A DNA stretch of 64,000 nucleotides. Source: Sporodiniella umbellata. Taxonomy: Eukaryota; Mucoromycota; Mucoromycetes; Mucorales; Rhizopodaceae. A program made the translations under genes and the position numbers. Below, in pieces: positions 25,471 to 37,023 of this stretch. The stretch lies in the NCBI GenBank assembly GCA_025677835.1, contig JAIXMR010000126.1, positions 1 to 64,000 on the forward strand, given 5' to 3'. The notes beneath the pieces were generated by a model. That model did no database searches, was not told the DNA's origin, and saw only the letters and a list, made by a program, of their open reading frames with translations. How positions within the stretch are numbered: the first letter of the stretch is position 1; the number at the start of each line of letters is the position of its first letter.

Positions 25471-27298
25471 TTAGGTTGATGTTGGACTATTTTTGTTTTT
25501 GGGTATTTCAAGCTGAACATCGATTGGTTTTGCTTTTTCAGAAATTTTCTTGGTCAGGTCTGTATTGCTCTCTTTGGATCTTGGGAATTTTCTGTCCCTA
25601 GAAGGAGATCGGATGGTGTATCTCTTTTTTCTTTGAGAACACCTTTTGTCGGGTGAATGAGTGGTGTTGTTTTCGCTATCTACACTTGTGTCTTCATATC
25701 GCCTTTCGTAGTTTCTTTTACGTGAACTTCTGGACCTGTCTTTTAAAGCCTCGTGTCTTCGTTCGTGCCTACAGCTCTCTTTTGAGCTTTCTTTAAAGTC
25801 ATCGGAGGCGCCACGCTGTCTAGAGATATCTCTCCTTTTGTCTAGCAATCTTTCTTTGGAAGCGTCTCTTCTCTTTCCTCTAGACGAGTCGCGTCGCCTC
25901 TCTCTGGAACGGTCTTTATCAGCGTCTTTTGAGCGACGCCATCTCTCTCGGCTGGAGTTTCTTATGTCGTTACTATTAGACGGGGATCGCGATCTCTTCT
26001 TTTTTCGTTTGTCAGTAGATTTCTGTCGAGTCCTTCTGTCCGATGGCGAACGAGAGTCTTTTCTTTTTCTTCGCTCCCCCTCTGACTGAGATCCCCTTCT
26101 TTTACTGCGTCGATTTGAAAGTGACCGAGACTTTCTTCTACTGTGTCTATCCGAAGGCGACCGTGATCTGGAACGTTTTCGTCTATGATAGGGCGACCGA
26201 GACCGACTTCTTTTCTTTAAAGGTGACAAATCGCGTTTTTTTCTATCAGAGCTTATATCGTAGCCATCTTCGTCTACCAAGTCCCATTCGTCTTTTTTCT
26301 GAGGTTTGGGATCCAAGGCATAGTTCACACTAGCCAATAAAGCTTTTGCATTCTCATGTTCTGGCTCGAGCTTCAATACTTTATCCAGTTGTTCCCCGGC
26401 CTCTTTCAGCTTCTTTTGCTGAATCAACCTAAAATAGATACATATTAGCTTCCTAAAAGACAAAAGAGCAGCAGCTTACGCCTCTGCAACATGAAGCCAG
26501 CCATCTGCATATTTGGGGTCCATATCCAAAGCTCGTTTGTAGTGTTCCATAGCCTCCTTCACTTTGTTCATCTTTATAAGCTTCGCACCTTCAGATACTC
26601 TATTTTTCTTTTGTAAAAAAAAATACTATATGGCGATCTACTTACGAATCTCTAGCATAATTTCTATTCTGCACATCCCGTAACTCCAAGTAGTTCTCTA
26701 AGGATCTCACCTGTTCTAAACCGATACCTCTATCTTTCAAAACCTTGGGGTGATGATCCAATCCTGGCAAGACGGAAGTTTGTCGTGTGACTTTTGAATT
26801 GACGTTGAACAGACTTCCTAGCTTGAGCCATTGGTGAGGGTTCAAAAGCATGGCTTCGTCGTGAATGTTAGCTAACCAAGCACTTTTTTCGATTGGCATT
26901 AGTTGGTTTAGTTTTGAAAACAGAGGGCCTGTATAGGGCACCTCATCGGCTGGCTTGACATTAGCACGCTTTTCTTTTTCTTTACGAGCACGACGCTCAG
27001 CCCGGCGTCGTGTAAGCTCGACCTGGGACGCCTCTTGGACATCTTGTGCGGTTTGTTGAATAGAAGGACGTTGAACAAACACACTGAGTTTGCTTTCGAA
27101 CTCTAAAGTGCTTGCATCTTCGTTCACGGGGGTTACTGAATTGGGAAGTGAGGCCTTGCGATAAAAGTAATGGCGAGAACTAGGGCGATTGGCAAGCCCG
27201 GCGAAATCAGAGCTCATGGGCGGATCGCTGTTGAGATCAGCTAGATTGGGGCTCGTTACGTTCTCGACAGTAAGGGAACTGTCGTCGTCTGGATTCAT
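25471..27298 (-). CDS. TPR protein with arginine/serine-rich C-terminus (TTC14-like)
   Basis: Exons 27298-26646, 26599-26480 and 26428-25471 keep phase and encode about 576 residues. The N-terminal 215 residues are acidic, then a basic coiled segment (TRRRAERRARKEKEK). Exons 2 and 3 carry two TPR units (KEAMEHYKRALDMDPKYADGW and KLKEAGEQLDKVLKLEPEHENA). The last 230 residues are an RS domain (many RSRS, SPSDR and KRSRSRSP units), the signature of pre-mRNA splicing or speckle proteins. This order resembles animal TTC14, which lacks a settled molecular role. Introns are 46 and 51 nt. The domain reading is strong; orthology is tentative. Confidence 0.75.
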
Positions 27299-28316
27299 TA
27301 AAGAAAAGAAAAAGAAAAAAAATATAGGAAATGTTAGAATACAAGACCTTTAAATTGAAACACAGAAAGAAACATGCTCACGTGACTTTAGCACTCCATA
27401 CCGACCCGTTGCTTCTAACTTGAAGCTCCTCATGCGCTTACGTTTCAAAAAAAAAAAAAACATATTTTCAAGAAGCAAGTTTCTTTCAATAAACACCTTT
27501 GAAGTGTGGTAAGCTAAAGGAAAAACATGGATACTATAGAATCGATTCTTATTGACTATGAAATACAAGAACCTGGGGACTATTATTAACTTATTGTACC
27601 GGTAGATGTGCTTCAAAACAAAGGAAACAATTAAAAATAAGAGTCTTCAACTAAAACGAGTACTGAGTGCTGTTGGCTAAAAGCAAAAAAGAAGTTTTGT
27701 TTATTAAAAAGTCTATAAAGTACTTTATAATAGTAACTGATCAAAGATACAAGTTAGTACGATACGTAGTATAAAATGATGATGAGGGATTAAGACAAAG
27801 CCAAAGGCAAAAAAAAAAAAAAAAAAAGAAAGAGTGATCACTAGTAAACAAAGATTACCTTTTCCATACATATTCAACAGAACGAGAAAGTATGTAAATA
27901 ATAACAGAAAACGAACACCGCTTATTTAAAAGGGTATATTGAGATAGCTCAAACAAATCGGTGAGACGACGATAAAATTCCACAAATAACACATTGCGCC
28001 AATGCTTAGTCTCGCTACATGTCACCACCACTGATAACAAAACAATGTGTTTAGAGAAAACTTTATCATTGAACAAAGATCAGTTTATTTACCAATGACG
28101 CACGGGCGTAATAGCAATTCTGACCATATCGACTAAAAAGGAATCCTATTAAAATCAAAAGATGAAACATATTTCATGCCCAAGCACAAAAAGTTGAAAT
28201 TGACTACATGCATGTGTTTTTATTGTTATTTAACATGACTGATAAGAATACAAATCGCTATTATGGACCGTACATTTACAAATAGATAAAAAAAAAAAGT
28301 GAGGCGTGGGCTTATT
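27299..28316. other. Intergenic region with one uncertain minus-strand ORF
   Basis: AT-rich, with A17-19 runs near 27450 and 27811. The only coding-looking piece is a minus-strand frame at about 27858-28030 (ETKHWRNVLFVEFYRRLTD ... SVEYVWKR) ending at a GTAATC donor-like site. It could be an exon of a decayed element or an unrecognised gene; I know of no family match. Confidence 0.35.
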
Positions 28317-28318
28317 TC

Positions 28319-28700
28319 ATGTAACGCTCTTTGTAGCTTGAAAGTGAGCAGCGACAATCGACTGAGCAGCGGCCCGTACCTCCAGTTCTTGAGTGATGGT
28401 TCTATCGCCCATATTCCAGGTCACATTGAGTGTTCTCTGACAGTGAAAAGGAATGGTTTTTAGGTGTCTTGGATGGGATAACGTGGTGCGTTTTTTGGAT
28501 TTCAAAAGCTCACTGGTAAACATCAGCTTCAGATCTTGGTCGATATCGATAGCGCTTACTAGCAGATCTAAGGATACTTTTGGATTCATAGTAGAAAGAC
28601 TTGGCTGGATAGAGCGTTGCCATTTAGATAGAGACCGTGATTTTTTGCTCTTCTCTATTGAAAAGTGAAGGGAAGGCATCAGTAGTGAATAAAAAAGCAA
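28319..28700 (-). CDS. Uncharacterised small protein (possibly a terminal exon)
   Basis: A minus-strand frame ending in TGA near 28318 encodes up to 120 residues from the Met near 28680, with amphipathic segments (VSLDLLVSAIDIDQDLKLMF) and a basic N-terminus. The in-frame CAATAG at about 28660 could be a splice acceptor, which would make this a last exon. A (CA)10 tract (28718-28738) sits just upstream. No family recognised; it could be a small mitochondrial or ribosome-associated protein, but nothing shows that directly. Confidence 0.4.
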
Positions 28701-29004
28701 TAAAATTAAGAAAAAAACATACACACACACACACACACCTTGTTTTATGTGCGTGTTTTTCTCTCAATTTCGAAATAGGCTAAACTGTCAAAAATAGACA
28801 AGTATTGCTTTTTGTTTACTCTGCCACCCATGGCTTTTAATCTCTAACTGTCTACTACGACAGTGTCAGCCTTACGTAAAAACATTCCTCACCTTGTGAA
28901 AAACCGTACGACACAGCATGTCCAACAAAACAAAAAAAACAAAAAAAAACTAAGAATTAGATATCCGACGCAGAGTGGCTTTCTTTCACTTTGGATACTC
29001 AAAA

Positions 29005-30364
29005 ATGTCGATAGCTTTGAGAGAAGAAAACTTTGTTGTTATTAATGTTGGTTCTACTGTGACAACAGCAGGCATTGGTATGCATGATACAAACAAAACA
29101 CCTACTGTGGTAAACACGCAATCGTATGAAAAAGAATATCTGGCCCAAAAAAAAAAAAAAAAAAAAAAGACAAAAGAATATAAACCAAAGTTTTTCTATA
29201 AAGTATAGTTTGTCAACATGACCGACTTTAATTCGCCCATCAAAGACAACAAGATAGTGAATTGGAAAGATCTTGAAGATTGTTGGCACCACATCTTGTT
29301 TAAATTACTCAACATCAAAAAGTCGCGTAATGAAAGTCCTGTATTGATAGCAGTTCCTGTCCAATGGACCAAAACAGACTATGAACGCATGACACAAATC
29401 TTTTTTGAAAACTTTAACGTACCCGGTGTTTACATTGCACCTCAGCCTCTTTTAACTCTCTTTGGTTGTGGCACTGTTTCTGGTGTGGTGGTTGATATTG
29501 GAAGCCAAGTCACAGGTATAATGGAATGTGTAGAGCCTGAAAAAAAAAAAAAAAAAAAAAAAAAAACTAACGTGGTTAGATGTCAATGTGGTGATGGACA
29601 GCAACATTCAACCCCAATCGAACTTTATGATTCCTATCGGCGGCAATCAATTGGATGAGCACTTTCTTCAGTTGCTTCAAAAAGACAGTGCACTCGTAGA
29701 GCAGTTTCGTCAACATCAATTAGAGTTGACGACCGACTTTGCTCGTTATCTACGCGAGTTGCCTGGCCTATGCCATGTAGCTGCTCTTGAGGTACCCGAG
29801 AAGCCCAAACAAGAGGATCTTTTGTCTGCTCTATCTACCGAAGAGACATTGGATACGAACGATGAAGTCGATGCAGAGAAAGTCGAAGAGGAGATCAAAG
29901 ATTTACCAGAACATGCCCAGGTTGAATATAAAGGACATACTTTTCAGATCGGCCACTACCGTCATCAGGTGATGGACCCTCTTTTTTTACCCGAGCTGAT
30001 CCATGTCGAAGCACTCTCGTTACCTGAAGCGATCCGTCTGGCCGTGATGAACTGCGAACCTCCTGAGATTCGACCCAAACTGTGGGAAACCGTTGTCGTT
30101 ACCGGAGGCTGTTGTTTGATCTCAGGGATCAATAAACGTATCAAAGCAGAGGTACAGGTCTTCTTGCCTCAATCAGAAAACGCTGGGGATACTCAGCCTC
30201 GTGCAGTGAGCTTCTTGAAAATACCTGACTATTTTACCGTGCTCAAGGATAAACAATATCAACATTATTCTACTTGGCTTGGTGCTGAAATCGTAGCCAA
30301 GGTAAGCTATACCAGACCTATAGATCATGAAGATAACATGTTGACTTTAGCTTGTCTTTATTGA
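29005..30364 (+). CDS. ARP9: Actin-related protein, Arp9-like subunit of SWI/SNF and RSC remodellers
   Basis: Exon 1 starts at 29005 (MSIALREENFVVINVGS, the actin-fold phosphate-1 strand). The second exon covers about 29210-29527 (VLIAVPVQW; VVVDIGSQVTGI, phosphate-2 loop). The third runs from 29580 to the stop (MIPIGGNQLDEHF; VVVTGGCCLISGI, adenosine motif; KIPDYFTVLKDKQYQHYSTWLGAEIVAK). The last segment closely follows yeast Arp9 ([21 protein letters not shown]...LGAQIVSK). The phosphate and adenosine loops are degenerate, as expected for Arp9, which scaffolds the remodeller instead of hydrolysing ATP. The exon 2/3 intron (29528-29579) contains A28; the exon 1/2 junction around A22 (29147-29168) is unresolved. 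An acidic insert (about 29830-29900) is also typical. Confidence 0.8.
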
Positions 30365-30623
30365 TGCCAAAAACTATATCAGTAAAGTGGACTATAATGA
30401 ATTTGGACCTTCTGTTATACATACGAAAGCCTATTAACTCGATAAGGCTTACAGCAAGGCATTCTAAATAAACACAAACATATTTTTTTTTTTTTTAACT
30501 AAAGAGTGAGTGTATACGATAACATAGTGACTGAGGTTTAAAAAGAAAAAGTAAGGGCTCTTTTTCAAGAGAAAAAAAAAGTTTTTTTTTTTTTTTTTTT
30601 TTTTTTTTATTGTTGTTTCTCTA

Positions 30624-31556
30624 ATGTCAGGCAAACGAGCAGCACCTCAAGGAGGAAATAAAAGAAAAAGAAACAAGAACTATCATTGCGCAAAAGTAAA
30701 CATTAAGAGTCTATAAAGTACTGGGATTGATAGTCCATAGGAAGCTTCAGGATCTAAAGGAAAGAATGCTTTCAATCTACAACCTGGCATGAAGGGTATT
30801 CTTGTAGCCTGTAGTCGTTCCAAAGAAAGTCGAGCCATCAAAGAAGCTTTGGATGTATTGAATGAGGTATAAAGATATTACTTTGTATGTAGACTCAAAA
30901 AAAAAAAAGTATGCAGACAAATTGTATCCAACCGAAGAAAAGGAAGAGATAGTTGAAGAAGACGATATGGAAGCATCGATCGCAAGAGAAGTGGCAGCGA
31001 TGAAAGAGACAAAGGATAAAAAACGATTTGCCAACATAACGACTGGCACTGATTGTTGTAAATATCATGCGTATCTGTTCTATCGTGCCTTGATTGATTC
31101 TTTTTTTTTTTTTTAAAAAAAAAAAAAAAACTATAGTGGCCTTTATACGAGTGACGGATCCCATTGAGCCAACCTATTTGGTGCGTCATATGCTGACCGA
31201 TTTGAACGAAAAGCAACTTAAAAAAACACGCTTTATTTCTAGATATCTTCCCATTGAAAAAAGTTGTCATTCCAATATGCCAGACATTATCTCTACAGGA
31301 AAGGATTTGTTTAGTCATTACTTTTCTGCAAAAGACGCTCAGGATCATTTGATTATCAAAAAGGTAGACCTTGGGGGGTTGAGCGTGTTGTATTGATTTT
31401 ATCTATAGTTTGCGATTGTATGTAGAGTACGCAACTGCAACAAGCTAAGTAGTAGAGAGGTGATCAAGGTATTAGCAGCTGCTGTACCTGAAGGACACAC
31501 AGTGGACTTGGAAAACCCCGATTACACTATACTTGTTGAAGTGTGCCAGGTAACGG

Positions 31557-31597
<41 letters not shown>

Positions 31598-31766
31598 ATA
31601 ACCTGTATTGAAATAGACCGTGTGTATGATGTCTGTAGTAGAAGACTTTAACAAGTTAAAGAAATATAATATAGAAAGCCTTTTGGGTGTAAACGATGCT
31701 AAAAAAGACAACGAAAAGGAAAATGAAGGGAATTTACCTGGCGATAATGACAATCAAGAAGAATAA
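30624..31766 (+). CDS. TAN1: Tan1/THUMPD1-like THUMP protein for tRNA N4-acetylcytidine formation
   Basis: Six exons in phase: 30624-30695, 30741-30866, 30910-31057, 31137-31363, 31409-31549 and 31617-31766, giving 287 residues. The order follows Tan1: a basic N-terminus, then GMKGILVACSRSKESRAIKEA, then an acidic linker, then the THUMP domain with FIRVTDPIEPTYL, FAIVCRVRNC and NPDYTILVEVCQ, and the closing FNKLKKYNIESL. Tan1 binds tRNA and partners the acetyltransferase that makes ac4C12 in tRNA-Ser and tRNA-Leu. Intron 2 ends in A12G; intron 3 is a T14/A16 palindrome; intron 5 contains (GA)n. All six joins are phase-consistent. Confidence 0.85.
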
Positions 31767-31909
31767 ACCAAACCAAAAAAGAGCATGGATGATAGTTATT
31801 TGTATACAACTATAAAAGGTGTCTCTTATAGACAAACATAGATACACACACACACACACACACACACATACATCTCTGTAGCCATTGGGCTATTGCCTGT
31901 TTATTATTA

Positions 31910-32754
31910 TTATTTTTGTCTAAGATAGAGAGTCATCCAGACGGTAAGAAATGAGATCCAAAACAGGTTGATTCCGACCGAGTGAGCAGACGAAGAATGA
32001 TGAATGTTGGCCATACCAATTTTACCTACGTTACTGAGATCAGGGCGCATCTCTTGAGCCTGTAAAGATTCTGTAGGTGCCAGAGCCATGTCAGTGACGG
32101 AGACAGCGCTAGGCATTTCAGAAACGTAGACAGACTGACCTACGATAGCGGGTGAATGCGTTTTCAGATTGAAATGATTATTGAGACGTCCTTTGGTCAC
32201 GACCTGGGTAGGACCTGCTTCGATTGGGTATGTCATGGCAGGTGATCTGGGCAGGCCGTTGGCTTTGGGGCGACCTGTGATTATCTTTTTTTTCTGCTTT
32301 TCTTGAGCCTCTTGTACTAGCTTTGTGGTCGTCATTCGTTCTTTTCCCTTTTTCAATTTACGCTTGCGGGTCAAGTTAAGCTTACTATGGCCCTCTTTGA
32401 CTTTACGTTGCACGGACTTTCTTTTTCTTTGAAGCATTGTCGTATGGGGCTTTCCGTTGATCACCGTGGTACGTAAAGAGTTCTTCTTCTTTCTGTGCTT
32501 TAGTCCTTTTCTTTTCTTTGTCGCTATTTTGATAACAGACGACACATTTTTATTTTTGTGTGGGCTGTACACTCTAAAGTGGTTTCCAAGCTTATCTTTA
32601 AATGACAATAAGAAAACATGTATATAGATTGATTAAAAAAAAAAAAATAAGAAAAAAGAGCTTAAAACGACAGTAAGAAAAAAAAAAAAAAAAAAAGGCG
32701 TCTCTTTCTTTTACCTTCAATGTCCCTATACGAATCGAATACTTGAGTAGGCAT
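31910..32754 (-). CDS. Unknown basic, probably tail-anchored protein
   Basis: Exon 1 (32754-32715, MPTQVFDSYRDIE) joins in phase to exon 2 (32595-31910), giving 241 residues. The first 110 residues are very Lys/Arg-rich (HRKKKNSLR, LQRKRKSVQRK, NLTRKRKLKKGK), suggesting nuclear, nucleolar or acidic-surface binding. A Pro/Ser-rich middle follows. The extreme C-terminus has a hydrophobic stretch, INLFWISFLTVWMTLYL, before RQK, fitting a single tail anchor. The intron holds A/T homopolymers. No family recognised. Confidence 0.6.
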
Positions 32755-32990
32755 ATCAGTAAAAAAAGAGAAAATGAAAACAATACCAAAAAAAAAAAAA
32801 GACGGAACATAAAGCGAATAGAGAAACGAACTGGTTTAAATAGAAAACATTCTGTTCATAAAGCAAATAGCTTATTTTATTCCATTTGGTCCACCCTGAA
32901 ACTTGAGAGAGAAAGAGAAAGAGGGGGGGGGGAAAGAATTCTTTTCTACCAGTCAGTGGAAAATTTAAGCTTTCATTGGAAATAGTATGA

Positions 32991-33473
32991 CTAGTCTTCT
33001 TCTTTTCTAAAAGCTTTGAGTCGATGATTAAGCACTCGATGAATACCCCTTTCATTTCCAAAGAGCTTTGCCTCCGTTCTTGCTTTCTTTAGATCCCCAC
33101 TGGACTGAAGATGATGCCGATTCGCTGCTTGGATAAAGGATGAATGAGAATTCTGTATGTAATAAACATGAAAAGCACCCACCAAAACGACACAGCCTGC
33201 CAGGATGGACATGAAGGTTGAGTTTTTGGCATAGCGCTGAGTAAATTGGGTTCGGTAATAGATAGGGTCCTCTGGGTAATGATGATAGCGTAATGTAGAT
33301 GGTGTTTGTGCAGAGGTGAGTGATGTGTAGGCTTGGGATACTTGATGAAATCTCTTTAGATCGCCTGTCTGGTTATTGTCTGGATGATATAGTTTAGCTA
33401 GCTCTTTGTATCGCTTTTTTAGTTCTTCTTTTGTACAATTCGACTTGATATCAAGTATCTTGTAAGGATCCAT
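32991..33473 (-). CDS. Membrane-anchored J-domain (DnaJ-like) co-chaperone
   Basis: An intronless 160-residue protein. Residues 3-60 form a J domain (DPYKILDIKSNCTKEELKKRY, then LYHPDNN with the HPD motif that stimulates Hsp70, then FHQVSQAYTSLT). One hydrophobic segment follows at about 90-108 (FMSILAGCVVLVGAFHVYY), then a basic C-terminal tail. This J-linker-TM layout resembles DNAJC4 and small mitochondrial or ER J-proteins. The organelle is not clear from the sequence. The start is the Met at the beginning of the J domain. Confidence 0.8.
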   Translation of the reverse strand: MDPYKILDIKSNCTKEELKKRYKELAKLYHPDNNQTGDLKRFHQVSQAYTSLTSAQTPSTLRYHHYPEDPIYYRTQFTQRYAKNSTFMSILAGCVVLVGAFHVYYIQNSHSSFIQAANRHHLQSSGDLKKARTEAKLFGNERGIHRVLNHRLKAFRKEED

Positions 33474-33657
33474 CTTTTTATAACTAAAAGAAAAAAAAAA
33501 AAAAAAATTAAAACAAAAGCAGAACTACTGGAAAGTAACGAATCTTTGATAAGCGGAGATTCGTGTTTCTGCATTTCACTGTTCAATGTTTTCTTTCATC
33601 ACGGCTTATAAAAACAGAGCAAGGGCCTTGAGAAACGTTCAACTCTGTATTTATCAA

Positions 33658-33690
<33 letters not shown>

Positions 33691-33854
33691 AATCTATAAA
33701 TTTATTAAAATCTGTGATTTCAAAAAATAGAATAGCTACGACTTTCTTTACACTCTCTGTAGGCTGATCCCTCAACGTTAGTCTTTCTGTTGATTTAGCT
33801 TCGTATCGTTACTGAGCCTTATTTTCAAGAGGGATGATAAAGTGTTTTTTCAGT
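33474..33854. other. Intergenic region with (GA)n microsatellite
   Basis: Contains A17 near 33488-33506 and an A12(GA)12 tract at about 33658-33690. No coding sequence that I can support. Two genes on the minus strand flank it. Confidence 0.5.
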
Positions 33855-34259
33855 CTACTCTAAATGGTTAAGGGGATGAAAAAGCTCCAAAGTGACACAG
33901 AAATGCATCCCACATTCAGAATCGTTTGTACGGTTACACAAAAGCTCGTCGATAAAATAGAAACTGTACGCCAAGCCAACTAAAAACTCAAAAGCCTCAC
34001 CTTTTTGTTCGTTGATCGGTTGAATAGAGATTTCTATAAAGACAGATGGCTCCTCTCGTTGGTAGACATTAATAAGCATCCTATAAAATAAGCTCAGTTT
34101 AGAGATCAGCATAGCATACCAAACCAGTACCTTTGCCAATAAGAAGCATCCAACCCAAAGGATATTTGTTCCACTACGACTCTCAGCCAAAAGACAAGTT
34201 AATATACGATAAACAAACTCCGTCTACAGCAACAAAAAACAGCAAGCCAAGATCCTCAT
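33855..34259 (-). CDS. Small protein with signal-like N-terminus, unknown
   Basis: A three-exon model (34259-34228, 34181-34131, 34080-33855) keeps phase and gives 102 residues. The N-terminus MRILACCFLLLVVVEQ is hydrophobic and could be a signal peptide or anchor. The rest contains QREEPSVFIEISIQPINEQ and a short Cys-rich part (CNRTNDSECGMHFC). Reading intron 2 (34130-34081) through instead would give one open frame to the same stop, so the splice is a judgement based on a good TTATAG acceptor and the more protein-like alternative frame. No family recognised. Confidence 0.4.
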
Positions 34260-34511
34260 AGAAACAAGCCTTTCCTTTTGCTCTACGTGGACCAGATCCA
34301 GTGGTTAAAGACTTCACTCATCATCCACCGACACATCTCACGGGACCAGGTGTGACATGGCATCGATGCACGGCACTGGTGCCTGAGTTCATAATTAGTG
34401 GTGTTTGTGACTTTTAGGTTGTGCCAATCATGTTTATTTATTTATTTATTGGCTACAACTCCTTTTTTTTTTTTTTTTCAATTTTTCTTTTTAATTTTCA
34501 TTTGTTTTTCT

Positions 34512-35781
34512 ATGCCACCCAACTCGAGTGCGAGCGCTTTGATGGCAGAAGAGTCGTTATTAGAAGCCACACCTTATTTCGATTATGAGATATCTACGGA
34601 TGATTTGTTTGCTGGAGCCCTTGCGATTGTTCGCTTTGTGTTTCCAACTTGGAAAGAAGGTGATATTGACTATGTCCAGTGTAAAGACGGTATCACCAAT
34701 CAACGTAAAGTACTTTGTATATCTACCGTTTATCCCGTTGATTTACATTCTTTTCAGTGGTCAAGGTAACCCATCGTCCTACGCAATTCTCTGTACTCGT
34801 TAGAACCTACGGTAAAGGATCTGAGTTAATTATTGATCGTAACCAAGAAGTGATTGTAAGTTTCCCCCTCTCCCCTTTTTCAAGAAAAAAAAGAATAACC
34901 CCAGACTTGACGCTAGAATATTATCACCTTGAGTTCACACAATATGTGTCCACCACTCTATGCACGGTTTAAGAACGGATTGATGTATGGGTTTATTCAA
35001 GGGCAGGTGAGTACGGTAGAACAGCTGGGAGAAGAAAAGACAGCAGGCTGGATTGCAAAGAAACTGGGTCAATGGCACAAAGTCTCACTGCCTAGTCAAG
35101 GGACCGAACAGGCGCTCTGGTCTACCCTCTTCAAATGGTTGGATCGCGTGCCCCAGAAATACAACGATCCTGCTACACAAGCTTTGTTTGAAAAACATTT
35201 TGACATGAAACAAGTGAGAAAAGAGGTAAACAACAATAACCAAAAACACACACGGCTGACACGATGGCTCTAGTTGGTATCTTTGGTAGACCGTCTAGAG
35301 AAGATTGAGAGTCCTATTGTCTTCTCACACAACGATCTGCTCTACGGCAACATTATCTTTGATGACAAGAAAGGTAAACAAGCACGACGCGTTTTCAGAA
35401 CAGGCATCACTCACCGTTTGGTTAGAGGAGGCGCATTTTATTGATTATGAATATGGCTGTCACGCCTATCGAGGGTTTGATATTGGTAATCACTTTAACG
35501 AATTTGCTGGGTTTGAATGTGACTATGGACGATACCCCACCAAGGAATTTCAGTTCAAGTGGTTTGACTGGTATCTAACCGAATACAACGGTGTCGCGCC
35601 GAGTAAAGAAGAAAAAGAAAAGATGTATCGGGAAGTGAACGCGTACTCGCTTGCCTCTCATTATTACTGGGGCCTATGGGCCATGATTCAAGCCATGGTA
35701 TCCGATATTGACTTTAATTATATGGAATACGCCATACTTCGCTTAGACCAATATCATAAACTGAAAGATCAGATCTTGTAG
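34512..35781 (+). CDS. EKI1: Ethanolamine/choline kinase
   Basis: Five exons in phase (34512-34704, 34758-34855, 34917-35225, 35274-35373, 35426-35781) encode 351 residues. The family blocks appear in order: CKDGITN (glycine-rich loop region), VLVRTYGKGSELIIDR, LYARFKNGLMYGFIQG, IVFSHNDLLYGNIIFDD (Brenner motif with catalytic Asp) and AHFIDYEYGCHAYRGFDIGN (metal-binding Asp of the choline-kinase motif). The enzyme phosphorylates ethanolamine or choline at the first step of the Kennedy pathway, in the cytosol. The pattern is closer to ethanolamine kinases by my recollection. A T17 tract lies 43 nt upstream of the start. Confidence 0.9.
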
Positions 35782-35871
35782 TATATAACAATAACAACAC
35801 TAATATCATCATCCAAAATCATCCATAATATAATAAAAAAAAAAAAGTCAATAGAAACCATCGCACTGTCT

Positions 35872-36616
35872 CTAATGTTTTGCGTAGCCCGGATGCTCTC
35901 CAAACACCCTATTCACTTGTTCCAGTACTCCCTCTAATCCCTCTAACCAGCCTTTCATTTTCTCTACAGACTCTTTGTCTGTCACACCAATGTTTTCATA
36001 AAAGTCTTTTCGCCAAGGACAAGCGTTCATGGCAAGCTAAGGCAACCATGTCAACCAATGGATTTACAAAGAATACACTTACATTAAATAAGGGACGCAC
36101 AAAGAAGCTGTGATAAGGACGTAACGTGACATCATAAGCCTGCATAAATGACACGGTCAGTTCATCCTCAGGGTGCAGTAAACTATGCATCAACGATTGC
36201 CCAGTAAATTCCAACCCTCGTTTTAACCAGAGGACGGCCTCCGTCGCTGGCCTGGTCTTTAAAGAAGCTTCGTTGGCCATCAGTTTTTCCAATGTTTCAT
36301 TTTCGAGTGTGTCTTGTTGATATCTTGTATTGATTTTCTATCGATTTTGATTGATCAGTTCTCTTCCCTTCTATAGAAATCCTTTGGATTACCTGCACAT
36401 TGTTTTTCATATCGTTCTGCACCACAAGAAAAGCACTACTGCCAAACAAATCTAGCAAGCATCAGTCATCACCTTTTCCCTATGGCTTTTTTTTTTTTTT
36501 ATACCAAACATATTCACAAGGCTGGTGGTTGCTTCCAAAAACTGTTCAGTATTCACACCCTCTTGTCTATCCACATCCGAATAGGCTCTCGTGATTATCT
36601 TTTCAAATACTGGCAT
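35872..36616 (-). CDS. Glycolipid transfer protein (GLTP-fold)
   Basis: Four exons in phase (36616-36505, 36451-36393, 36337-36083, 36036-35872) encode 196 residues, the normal GLTP length. Conserved blocks: FLEATTSLVNMFDLFGSSAF and VVQNDMKNNVQK (the headgroup-binding Asp/Asn region), TEAVLWLKRGLEF (Trp and Lys of the sugar site), and MQAYDVTLRPYHSFFVRPLF (the conserved His). The protein extracts and carries glycosphingolipids between membranes in the cytosol. Intron 1 carries T15. It lies tail-to-tail with the ethanolamine kinase gene, with only 90 bp between stop codons. Confidence 0.9.
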
Positions 36617-37023
36617 TTCTTTTCTCTTTTTTTTTTTTTGGAGGGATAAAAAAAGTATTTTTCTTTTTTAAAAATAAAAGAAAAATCAAGTAGAATAGCA
36701 CCGGTCTTTTAAATAGATGGAATAACAAAAATGAATGATTTCCCCCAAATAGTAACGTTTGAAAAACAAACAAAAAAAACCAAAAAAAAAAAAAAAAAAA
36801 AAAAAAAATGGACTGCTTTGTTCTACCATGGCCTTAAAAGTAGACGTCCCAAGCGATAGGTTAATATTGAAAAGTATCCACCTCGTTCAACTAGATTCAT
36901 TCGGAGTTTCGTCCACTGGAATGAAATGAACTCAGTTCCAAAACTAGCTTTGATTGGCTGACGATGAGGATGTTGAATCTTCCAGCGACCCTTATTTTCA
37001 CACTCTTTGTTTTTAGTTTAGAA
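36617..37023. other. Divergent intergenic region of GLTP and the PROPPIN gene
   Basis: Contains T12-T13, an A28 run (36782-36808) and a mixed promoter-like region. An in-frame upstream ATG at 36964 would add 20 hydrophobic residues to the PROPPIN; the family start at 37024 is preferred. Confidence 0.45.

Noticed and set aside
28745..28831. Minus-strand mini-ORF MGGRVNKKQYLSIFDSLAY as a first exon of the ORF at 28319
   Set aside because: It ends in a stop before any usable donor, and I found no phase-consistent join across the (CA)n tract.
31562..31597. (GA)n and (CA)n tracts as possible satellite or regulatory arrays
   Set aside because: They are short simple-sequence repeats inside an intron and 3' flanks, with no higher-order structure.
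36964..37023. Upstream in-frame ATG for the PROPPIN gene
   Set aside because: It adds a hydrophobic leader that the family does not have; the family start fits at 37024.
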